Below are positions 1 to 6,178 of a stretch of 8,946 bases of DNA, piece after piece. Each line of letters begins with the position of its first letter. The first letter of the stretch is position 1. The DNA is from an uncultured Granulosicoccaceae bacterium (GTDB lineage Bacteria > Pseudomonadota > Gammaproteobacteria > CALCKW01): contig CALDHJ010000492.1 in NCBI GenBank assembly GCA_937941555.1, positions 1 through 8,946 of the forward strand. The letters run 5' to 3'. Below the pieces are notes generated by a model. It worked only from the letters and a program-made list of their open reading frames with translations, searched no databases and had not been told where the DNA came from. The translations under genes were made by a program, and so were the position numbers.

Positions 1-1109
1 CCCGCACCGCCCATGAAGAGCACACTGCAGACCGAGGGCTCGCAGTTCTCCTCGATGCGCTCGACCGTGACGCGAAGCGCGTCGCTCATCTCGGCCGGCT
101 GCGGCACTAGATCATCATCAAGTTCGAAATACGCCCATTGCTCGCCCGTGGTCGAGACCATCAGCAAGCGCAAGCCCGACCAGGCTACATCGGCTTTGAA
201 GTGGTCGATAATGCTCAGTGGATCGTCGATATCGGTGCCACCCCAGCCGGTTCCGGGGTTGGCGACTTGAAAATAGCGGCCGGGGGTCGATTTGCGGCCG
301 CGCATGCGAATACCGGTCGGCGGCACATCAAGTCCCTTGCCGGCTTCGTGCTCCGAGAGCACGCCGGTGATGTGATCGTCTACCACGACCACTTCATCAA
401 CCAGCGGCGACCACTGCATCGCAAACATACCGATGGTGGCAGAGCCGCAACCGACGCGCATGCGAGACTCCACCACACCGTCGATGACCGGCGCCTGACC
501 CGCCTGCACCACCAGCGCCGCGCCGTCGTCAATGGTCAGCTCTACCGGCTCGCGGTTGGTCAGCGCAAGCAGTGTCTCGCAGGTGATGCGGCCCTCTTTC
601 TTGCTGCCGCCGGTCAGGTGTTCGACACCGCCGAGCGAGAGCATCTTCGAGCCATATTCGGTGGTGGTGACGTGCCCCACCGCCTCGCCGTTCGCACGAA
701 CCACCGCGCACTCGTCGCCGATGTGGCGATCGGTGTCGATTTTCACCTTCACACCGCAATAGCTGAAAATGCCTTCTGTCACCACCGTGACCACATCAAC
801 GCCGTCAATATCCTGGCTCACGATAAAGGGCGCAGGCTTGTAGTCCGGGTAGGTGGTGCCGGTGCCGACGGCGGTGAGAAACTGCGTCTTGCTGTGCACG
901 AGATCGCCGTCCCACTGGCCGTCGGGCGCGAAAGGCACGAGTTTGCCCCCGCGTGCTACCACGCGTTCGACAACCGTCGGGGAATCCAGCCTCACGAGGT
1001 CGCCACCGTGGTTGGCATAGCGGTCGCAGGCGCCAGACTTGCCCTCCGCGATGTAGCAGGTCACCGGGCAGGCATCACATCGGATCTTGTTGGCAGGCAC
1101 TCGGCTCAT
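1..1109 (-). CDS. 6-hydroxynicotinate reductase-like Fe-S protein (3' end cut by window edge)
   Basis: The visible part is the N-terminal 369 residues; no stop is reached before base 1. The protein opens with a cysteine cluster, C11-x2-C14-x3-C18-x9-C28 (around RCDACPVTC), that could ligate an Fe-S cluster; further cysteines are at 118, 134, 177, 221, 356 and 361. A glycine-rich stretch from about 220 to 290 contains VGCGSATIGMFA, VVVDDHITGVLSEHEAGKG and NPGTGWGGTDIDDP. I recognise these as typical of proteins named 6-hydroxynicotinate reductase. The E. barkeri enzyme of that name is a ferredoxin-dependent Fe-S flavoprotein that reduces 6-hydroxynicotinate to 1,4,5,6-tetrahydro-6-oxonicotinate. 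The ATG at 1109 is supported by AAGGAG seven bases upstream and lies four bases after the stop of the molybdenum hydroxylase gene, so the two are co-transcribed. The family call is from memory, and the true substrate could be another hydroxylated N-heterocycle. Confidence 0.72.
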   Translation of the reverse strand, partial: MSRVPANKIRCDACPVTCYIAEGKSGACDRYANHGGDLVRLDSPTVVERVVARGGKLVPFAPDGQWDGDLVHSKTQFLTAVGTGTTYPDYKPAPFIVSQDIDGVDVVTVVTEGIFSYCGVKVKIDTDRHIGDECAVVRANGEAVGHVTTTEYGSKMLSLGGVEHLTGGSKKEGRITCETLLALTNREPVELTIDDGAALVVQAGQAPVIDGVVESRMRVGCGSATIGMFAMQWSPLVDEVVVVDDHITGVLSEHEAGKGLDVPPTGIRMRGRKSTPGRYFQVANPGTGWGGTDIDDPLSIIDHFKADVAWSGLRLLMVSTTGEQWAYFELDDDLVPQPAEMSDALRVTVERIEENCEPSVCSVLFMGGA

Positions 1110-1113
1110 GGGA

Positions 1114-3861
1114 CTACTCCTTCGAGGGCGTGTCGCCACGCAGCGCAGCCAGAATGGCATCCGGTGTCACCGGAATGGACCGTAACGACGCGCCGGTCGC
1201 GCGGCGAATGGCGTTCAGTATCGCAGGTGCGGTAGGAATCAGAACATGCTCGCCCAATCCCTTCGCGCCATAGGGCCCGTGAGCATCCGGCACTTCAACA
1301 ATCAACGACTCGATCGGTGGAATGTCGCCGACGGTCGGTATCAGGTAGCTGTGCAGGTCTTCGCTGACCCCCGGCAAGTAGGATTCCATCAGCGCCATGC
1401 CCACCCCCTGGGCGACACCACCGTGCACCTGCCCCTCCACCAACATCGGGTTGATGGCTTTGCCGACATCGTGGGCGGCGACGATTCGGTCGAGCTTGAC
1501 AGTACCCAACGCGGTGTCGACGGTAAGGCCCACGACGTGGGCGGCGTATCCGAACTGCGCGTAGGGTTCGCCCTGGCCGTTGGCGTCGAGCGGCGATGTC
1601 GGGGGGTCGTAGCTCTGTTCGGTGCTGAGCAGGTAACCCGCGTTGTCGGGAGACAAGGCCGTAGGATCGAAGAGCCAGAAGGCGTCCCCGCGGCGCGCGC
1701 CGATCAGATCCGGCTCGAAGGCCAGGGTTGCATCATCCGGGGCGCCCAACGCGTACAAGATCGACTGCCGCAAGGCCTCACCACTCAAACGCGCCGCGTT
1801 GCCGCTGACAAAGGTCTGACGGGACGCCGAGGTCTTGCCACCGTCGGGTGTGATGTCGGTGTCACCGCTTTCAAGCGTGACTGCGTGCACGCCACACCCG
1901 AGCGCAGTTGCGAAAATCTGGGTGATAACGGTGTTCGCGCCCTGCCCGATGTCCACTGCACCCTGGTGCAACACCACCCGGCCATCACGGCGTAACGCGG
2001 ATTTCATGGTCGAGGGATTGGGCAATGATGTGTTGCCACAGCCGTACCACCCGGCGGCAAGCCCGACGCCGCGCCGGTAGCGCGAATCGCTCTGACGGTT
2101 GGCCGCCTCGGCGTCAGCGTTCAACGCGCGCCAGTGGGGCGCCAGCGCATCCAGGCACGCGACAATGCCGACTCCGCTCGCAAACTGCTGGCCGGTGGCC
2201 GTGGGCACCGCGTCGCGCAAGGCGTTCTGCCGGCGGAACGCGAGTGGATCCATCTCGAGCGCGTCGGCCAGTTCGTCGAACAGCAGTTCCTGTGCGATGG
2301 CTGCCTGCGGAACACCGAAGCCACGAAACGCACCAGCCGGCGGGTTGTGGGTGTAGACACCGGCCGTGACGGCCCGGTAGTCGTCGATGGCATAGGGACC
2401 AGAAGCGTGCACCGGCACGCGGTTCGCCACTGTCGGCCCCCACGACGCGTAAGCGCCGGTGTTGAATTCACCGTCGAAGTCGAAACCACACAGCTGCCCG
2501 TCTGACGTTGCACCCACCCGCAACGAAATGCGCGAAGGGTGGCGTTTGGTTGTGGACTGCATCGATTCCTGGCGGGTGTAACAGACACGCACAGCGCGTT
2601 TGAGGCGCTGAGCCGCGAGCGCCACATAAGGTTGAAAAGAGAGGTCGAGCTTGGAACCGAATCCCCCGCCTGTTGCCGTGGGGACGACACGAACCTGGGA
2701 CGTGTCGAGATCGAGAATGCGGGCCAGGGCCTCCTGGTCCATGACCGGTGCCTGGGTGCAACCAAAGACGGAGACACGGTCAGCGTCGCAGCTTGCGAAG
2801 CCTGCTTCGGGCTCGATGTAAGCGTGCTCGACAAAGCCGGTCTCAAACGTGCCATGCTTGACAATATCCGCGCGGGCCAGCGCAGTCTCTGCATCACCCT
2901 TGGCAACGCGACCGCGGCACATCACGTTATCCTCAGCGTGCGGGTGCAACGCCTCGGCGCTGCTGCTGCGCGCGTCAGCCATAGATGCAGACGTCGTAAG
3001 TGGGTTCCAGGTCACCGGAAAATCGGCGAGATCGAGCGCGCTGATGACTGCGTGATCACCAACCACCGCAGCAACCGCCTCGCCGCGAAAGCGCACCCGC
3101 GTCTCGGCGAACACCGGCTGGTCTTCAAAGCCCGGGATCACACCGAATCGGTTGACGCCGGGAATATCAGCGGCACTCAAGACCATCTCGACACCCGGTT
3201 GGGTCTCGACCCACGCGGCGAGATCACCTAGCGCGAAATCGGCGTGGGCGTGCGGCGAGCGCACCAAACGCAACAACAGCGCGTCGGGCGGCGCGACGTC
3301 ATCGCCAAAAGCCTCGGCACCGGTGATGCGCGACAGGCCATCAACACGCGCAACACTGTCCCCGACAGCCCCGTCGGTTTCAATTGGCATCAGCGGATCG
3401 GGGCCGCATGCGGCAACGGCGGCATCGAGCAGTTTGCGGTAGCCCGAACACCGACATAGCACCCCGCCCAGCGCATCGGAAACCGTCGACTCACTCGGCT
3501 GGCGATCGCGGCGCTTGAGCGCCACCAGAGAGGTCAGCATGCCGGGGAAACAGATACCGCATTGCACTGCGCCGTGGGCGTGAAACGCGTCAGCGACGCG
3601 CTGCGCGTCGGTATCACCACCCCGGTGCAGGCCATCGGCGGTCTCGACCGAGCGACCATGCGCCTGTGCCGCAGACACGATGCACGCGTTGAACGCGTCG
3701 CCGTCAATCAGGACCGTGCAGGCGCCGCAGTCCCCGGCTTCACAGCCGACTTTGACGTCGCGTGCACCGCAGCGTTCGCGCAGCACGCTCGACAGGCGTT
3801 CAGCCCCGCTGAGGCCATCACAGCTCAGCGTCTCGCCATTCAAACTGAATTCGATTTTCAT
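1114..3861 (-). CDS. Molybdenum hydroxylase, [2Fe-2S]-[2Fe-2S]-molybdopterin fusion (xanthine dehydrogenase family; nicotinate dehydrogenase candidate)
   Basis: This 915-residue protein joins the iron-sulfur and molybdopterin parts of a xanthine-oxidase-family hydroxylase. Residues 1-75 are the plant-type ferredoxin domain (C40, C45, C48, C60). Residues 80-155 are the helical [2Fe-2S] domain (C101, C104 in QCGICFPG; C136, C138 in CRC). About 170-285 is the a/b hammerhead (RSPHAHA at 201-207). The rest binds the molybdopterin cofactor: TGGGFGSK at 397-404, AFRGFG at 511-516, and GAKGLGE near the C terminus with the expected catalytic glutamate E871. Length, order and cysteine spacing resemble Desulfovibrio gigas aldehyde oxidoreductase (Mop, about 907 residues), which has no FAD subunit; here one is encoded just upstream. 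The start is placed at 3861 because the family begins with MKIEFSLNG and this ATG overlaps the preceding stop as ATGA. The frame stays open to 3993, but that extension is arginine-rich and non-homologous. Beside a 6-hydroxynicotinate reductase gene, nicotinate hydroxylation is the likeliest reaction; aldehyde or purine oxidation is not excluded. Confidence 0.88.
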   Translation of the reverse strand: MKIEFSLNGETLSCDGLSGAERLSSVLRERCGARDVKVGCEAGDCGACTVLIDGDAFNACIVSAAQAHGRSVETADGLHRGGDTDAQRVADAFHAHGAVQCGICFPGMLTSLVALKRRDRQPSESTVSDALGGVLCRCSGYRKLLDAAVAACGPDPLMPIETDGAVGDSVARVDGLSRITGAEAFGDDVAPPDALLLRLVRSPHAHADFALGDLAAWVETQPGVEMVLSAADIPGVNRFGVIPGFEDQPVFAETRVRFRGEAVAAVVGDHAVISALDLADFPVTWNPLTTSASMADARSSSAEALHPHAEDNVMCRGRVAKGDAETALARADIVKHGTFETGFVEHAYIEPEAGFASCDADRVSVFGCTQAPVMDQEALARILDLDTSQVRVVPTATGGGFGSKLDLSFQPYVALAAQRLKRAVRVCYTRQESMQSTTKRHPSRISLRVGATSDGQLCGFDFDGEFNTGAYASWGPTVANRVPVHASGPYAIDDYRAVTAGVYTHNPPAGAFRGFGVPQAAIAQELLFDELADALEMDPLAFRRQNALRDAVPTATGQQFASGVGIVACLDALAPHWRALNADAEAANRQSDSRYRRGVGLAAGWYGCGNTSLPNPSTMKSALRRDGRVVLHQGAVDIGQGANTVITQIFATALGCGVHAVTLESGDTDITPDGGKTSASRQTFVSGNAARLSGEALRQSILYALGAPDDATLAFEPDLIGARRGDAFWLFDPTALSPDNAGYLLSTEQSYDPPTSPLDANGQGEPYAQFGYAAHVVGLTVDTALGTVKLDRIVAAHDVGKAINPMLVEGQVHGGVAQGVGMALMESYLPGVSEDLHSYLIPTVGDIPPIESLIVEVPDAHGPYGAKGLGEHVLIPTAPAILNAIRRATGASLRSIPVTPDAILAALRGDTPSKE
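1117..1122 (-). promoter_or_regulatory. Strong Shine-Dalgarno (AAGGAG) for the reductase gene
   Basis: On the minus strand AAGGAG lies seven bases before the ATG at 1109, inside the last codons of the upstream molybdenum hydroxylase gene. It is the best ribosome-binding site in the operon. It fixes the start of the reductase and suggests that this last visible gene is translated independently rather than only by coupling. Confidence 0.7.
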
Positions 3862-4703
3862 GCGAGTCGCTCGATCATCTGCGCCACAGTGTCGCGCACC
3901 ACCTGAACCGCAGCGTCCGCGCGGTAGGCTGCCGACGCACGCACGTCGTCGATCGGCTGTATTGCCGGCTGCACGCGCTCCGGCGTCACACAATCGATGA
4001 GTGCAGCCGACACGGGCTGTCCCCGCAACGCGGCTTCAATTGCGGGCAAGCGCACCGCCACCGGCGAGCAGGCCCCAAGCGACAACGCGACATCCTCGAC
4101 TCGACCACTGCTATCCACCCGCACCACACCGCCTGCCATGGCAATGGAAATCACCAGATAGGCGCGCAGACCAAGTTTCACGAAAGCGCTGGCAGCGGGC
4201 TCGGGCACCGCTGGCAGGCAAATGGCCCGCAGGTATTCATCGTCTCTGATCGCCGTACGCCGCACGCCGGTGATGAAGTCGGCGAGCGGGAGCATGCGCG
4301 TGCCGCTTGCCGATGCCAGTTCCACCGTGGCGTCGAGCGCAAGCAGCGCAGGCACGCTGTCGGCCGCCGGCGAGGCATTGCAGAGGTTGCCAGCCACCGT
4401 CGCAGCATTTTGCACTTGCACCGCGCCGACCTGCCCCGCCACCTCGGCGAGCAGGGCGAGCCCCGGCGGCCAGGGGTAGTCGAGGATCGCGCGCCAGGAG
4501 GTCGTCGCGCCGATGCGCCAACCGTCGTCGGTGGGGATGATGCCACTGAGGCTCGCGACCCGCGTGATGTCCAACAGGTCTCGATCGGTGTGGCTCAGCT
4601 GCCCGGAGGGATAGAGATCGGTCATGCCAGCCGCGACAACACAGGCCCCCTTCTTTAGCCGTGCTTGCAATTCGCTTTCCGATTCCACCAGTGTGTAGTT
4701 CAT
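3858..4703 (-). CDS. FAD-binding subunit of molybdenum hydroxylase (CoxM/XdhB type)
   Basis: This 281-residue protein is the medium subunit that passes electrons from the [2Fe-2S] clusters of a molybdenum hydroxylase through FAD to the final acceptor. The two FAD-binding signatures are present: AAGMTDLYP at 24-32 (family AGGTDL) and NAATVAGNLCNASPAADS at 99-116 (family N-x-ATIGGN-x2-ASPAAD). The C-terminal CO-dehydrogenase flavoprotein domain follows from about residue 170. Length is normal for the family (about 280-290). The start at 4703 gives the expected short N terminus; the weak ribosome-binding site AGGTG lies only two bases before the ATG. The gene begins 31 bases after the Fpr stop, and its TGA overlaps the ATG of the next gene as ATGA, suggesting translational coupling and a fixed ratio of the two subunits. 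No domain points to the substrate. Confidence 0.88.
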   Translation of the reverse strand: MNYTLVESESELQARLKKGACVVAAGMTDLYPSGQLSHTDRDLLDITRVASLSGIIPTDDGWRIGATTSWRAILDYPWPPGLALLAEVAGQVGAVQVQNAATVAGNLCNASPAADSVPALLALDATVELASASGTRMLPLADFITGVRRTAIRDDEYLRAICLPAVPEPAASAFVKLGLRAYLVISIAMAGGVVRVDSSGRVEDVALSLGACSPVAVRLPAIEAALRGQPVSAALIDCVTPERVQPAIQPIDDVRASAAYRADAAVQVVRDTVAQMIERLA

Positions 4704-4734
4704 CGCACCTGCAACGGTTCAGAGGTTCACGGCG

Positions 4735-5565
4735 TCAGCCGACAAAAGCACGTTCGATCACAAGGCTGCCAGGCGTGTTTCGCGAGCCCTCGACAAAGCC
4801 ACTCTCGCCCAGATAGCCCTTGAGCTCTTTGAGCATCGCCATGGAGCCGCACAGCATGATGCGGTCTCGCTCGGGATCGAGCGGAGCACCTTCCATCGCG
4901 TCGAACAGCTCACCGGAATATATCAGGTCTGTGACCCGACCTTGACGCGTTCCGGGCTCGCGGCTGGTGCAGGTCTGGAGTTGGAAGCGGTCGGCTGCAA
5001 AGCTCTGCACCAGATCGTCGGTGGCGATCCGCTTTTTCAGCGCGTTGGCAAACTGCAATTCCGCGCCTGTTCGGCAACCTTGAACCAAAACCACTGTGCC
5101 AAACGCCTCGTAGACGGCCGGGTCGAGTGCAACCGATGCAAAGGGCGCGACGCCAGTACCGGTCGATACCATCAGCAACCGCTCGCCGGGCAGCAAGGCA
5201 TCGCAGATCAGTGTACCGGTCGTCTTGCGCCGTAACCAGATGGCATCACCGGGTGTCAGATGTTGCAATTTTTCCGTCAGCGGCCCACCCGGCACTTTGA
5301 TCGAGTAGAACGTCAGGTGGTCTTCCCACGGCGCACTGGCCACCGAATAGGCGCGAAACGGCGTGTCGCGAAGAGGCAAACCCAACATCGCAAATTCGCC
5401 GGCTCGAAAGCGAAAGCCCGGATCCCGTTCGACGGAAAATTCGAACAGCTGATCCGTATGGTGGGTCACGTCGAGAACACGCGTACGCAGGCAGCCATCC
5501 GGTGTTGGCAGACCGTCGTCCAGGGAGACGGCGTCGGGCTCTCGGAACCGGGCGGGCTCAGCCAT
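4735..5565 (-). CDS. fpr: Ferredoxin-NADP+ reductase (bacterial Fpr type)
   Basis: The enzyme is a cytosolic flavoprotein that moves electrons between NADPH and ferredoxin. The 276 residues carry the FAD-binding motif RAYSVAS at 71-77, the NADP-binding loop GTGTGVAPF at 134-142 and MLCGSMAML at 237-245. The chain ends in ERAFVG, the C-terminal tail typical of the Azotobacter/Rhodobacter subclass of Fpr, which are about 258 residues long. The protein here is therefore about 20 residues longer at its N terminus. No later ATG lies before the conserved core, so the ATG at 5565 is kept. It overlaps the ferredoxin gene by eight bases, so the two are translated together and the ferredoxin is the obvious partner. 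In this operon it would most plausibly charge the ferredoxin with electrons from NADPH for the ring-reducing enzyme; draining electrons from the hydroxylase is the alternative. Confidence 0.93.
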   Translation of the reverse strand: MAEPARFREPDAVSLDDGLPTPDGCLRTRVLDVTHHTDQLFEFSVERDPGFRFRAGEFAMLGLPLRDTPFRAYSVASAPWEDHLTFYSIKVPGGPLTEKLQHLTPGDAIWLRRKTTGTLICDALLPGERLLMVSTGTGVAPFASVALDPAVYEAFGTVVLVQGCRTGAELQFANALKKRIATDDLVQSFAADRFQLQTCTSREPGTRQGRVTDLIYSGELFDAMEGAPLDPERDRIMLCGSMAMLKELKGYLGESGFVEGSRNTPGSLVIERAFVG

Positions 5566-5881
5566 TGGTATTCAAAGCCTCGCGCTTGTCGGCCTTGCCG
5601 TTCCAGGCATCAGCGTCAGCCGGCACCTCGCCAGGTGTGATGATGTTCGGCCAGACTTTCGCGAACTGGGTGTTGATCTCGAGCCAGTAGCCGTCTTCGT
5701 CCTCATCCTCGGCAACGATCGCATCTGCCGGACACTCTGGTACACAGACGCCGCAATCAATGCACTCGTCGGGGTTGATGACCAGCATCGGGTCGCCGGC
5801 ATAAAAGCAGTCGACCGGACACACGGAGACACAGTCCTGATATTTGCACCGGATGCAGTTCTCGGTCACCAGATAGGTCAT
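5558..5881 (-). CDS. fdxA: 7Fe ferredoxin ([3Fe-4S][4Fe-4S], FdxA / Azotobacter FdI type)
   Basis: This 107-residue soluble electron carrier starts [17 protein letters not shown], the standard opening of bacterial 7Fe ferredoxins. By alignment with Azotobacter vinelandii FdI, C9, C17 and C50 should bind the [3Fe-4S] cluster and C21, C40, C43 and C46 the [4Fe-4S] cluster; C12 and C25 match the extra cysteines of that family. The acidic stretch EDEDEDG (about 59-65) and the C-terminal tail are also usual. An in-frame ATG at 5908 would add nine residues, MATVEECVD, which family members lack. AGGAG nine bases before 5881 supports the shorter form. It is the first gene of the operon, overlaps fpr by eight bases and lies about 90 bases downstream of the predicted transcription start. 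It is the likely electron donor for the reductase at the operon's end. Confidence 0.93.
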   Translation of the reverse strand: MTYLVTENCIRCKYQDCVSVCPVDCFYAGDPMLVINPDECIDCGVCVPECPADAIVAEDEDEDGYWLEINTQFAKVWPNIITPGEVPADADAWNGKADKREALNTNG

Positions 5882-5890
5882 GTCCACGCA

Positions 5891-5895
5891 CTCCT
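5891..5895 (-). promoter_or_regulatory. Shine-Dalgarno (AGGAG) that decides the ferredoxin start
   Basis: On the minus strand AGGAG lies nine bases before the ATG at 5881. The alternative upstream ATG at 5908 has no such sequence in front of it. The site lies inside the would-be N-terminal extension, which argues that the extension is untranslated leader. Confidence 0.6.
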
Positions 5896-5968
5896 CTACC
5901 GTTGCCAACGGGATCGCTCATGCGGCCGGGCAGCAGACCGATTCGCTTCTATGGCGATTCACGCTTAG

Positions 5969-5984
5969 CGTTAGTAAGCTAACG
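5969..5984. promoter_or_regulatory. Perfect inverted repeat overlapping the operon -10 box: probable repressor operator
   Basis: CGTTAGTAAGCTAACG has six-base arms (CGTTAG / CTAACG) around a four-base spacer. It is embedded in a second, partly overlapping repeat, GCTTA ... TAAGC (5963-5979). The outer arm overlaps the -10 hexamer of the minus-strand promoter, and the rest covers the expected transcription start, the usual position for a repressor site. The AT-rich TTAG/CTAA arms stand out from the GC-rich surroundings and would suit a TetR- or MarR-like dimer. That family assignment is inference, since no regulator gene is in the window. Confidence 0.5.
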
Positions 5985-6009
5985 TAACAGTCGATCCCCA
6001 CACTGTCAA
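5981..6009 (-). promoter_or_regulatory. Sigma70-type promoter of the fdxA-fpr-hydroxylase-reductase operon
   Basis: Read on the minus strand there is a perfect -35 hexamer TTGACA (6009-6004), a 17-base spacer and a -10 hexamer TACGTT (5986-5981, three of six consensus positions, including the leading TA and final T). Transcription would start near 5974, giving a leader of about 90 bases before the ferredoxin ATG at 5881. No other promoter-like sequence or gene gap in the downstream operon is comparable. Confidence 0.55.
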
Positions 6010-6029
6010 GACAGGCCGGTCTGTCAGAC
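6004..6029. repeat. TGTC/GACA repeat cluster at and upstream of the -35 box
   Basis: Two small palindromes, TGTCAAGACA (6004-6013) and TGTCAGACA (6022-6030), flank GGCCGG. Together they make a larger inverted repeat GACAGgccggtCTGTC (6010-6025). The first overlaps the -35 box of the minus-strand promoter and the second lies just upstream of it. The arrangement could be a second regulator site, but short repeats of this kind also arise by chance, so the functional reading is weak. Confidence 0.3.
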
Positions 6030-6083
6030 AAGTCACTTGCGGCACTCGCCACAGCACGTCACGGGCTCCGAAAACCGGGTCGA

Positions 6084-6113
6084 TTGGAGTGAGCAATGCC
6101 GATAGGTTAGATT
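6084..6113 (+). promoter_or_regulatory. Possible weak promoter for the membrane protein gene
   Basis: On the plus strand TTGGAG (6084-6089) and TAGATT (6108-6113) are separated by 18 bases and match three and four of six consensus positions. They lie 65 bases before the ATG at 6179. This is the best candidate I see in the plus-strand half of the divergent region, but it is weak. Confidence 0.22.
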
Positions 6114-6178
6114 GCCGAGACGCCCTGCCCGGCACGCCCCAGCGCGGAAACCCATGACACATCCCCGGACCGACTGAC

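Noticed and set aside
138..1235. Long plus-strand open frame (365 codons) opposite the reductase gene
   Set aside because: Its translation is rich in His, Arg and Ala with no recognisable motif, and it lies antisense to a protein with clear family motifs and a strong ribosome-binding site. It is a by-product of high GC.
3862..3993. N-terminal extension of 44 residues on the molybdenum hydroxylase
   Set aside because: The open frame runs to 3993, but the added segment is arginine/alanine-rich and overlaps the FAD subunit gene. The family start MKIEFSLNG at 3861 and the ATGA overlap are better supported.
5882..5908. ATG at 5908 as ferredoxin start
   Set aside because: It would add MATVEECVD, which 7Fe ferredoxins lack, and no Shine-Dalgarno sequence precedes it. 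AGGAG inside this stretch serves the ATG at 5881.
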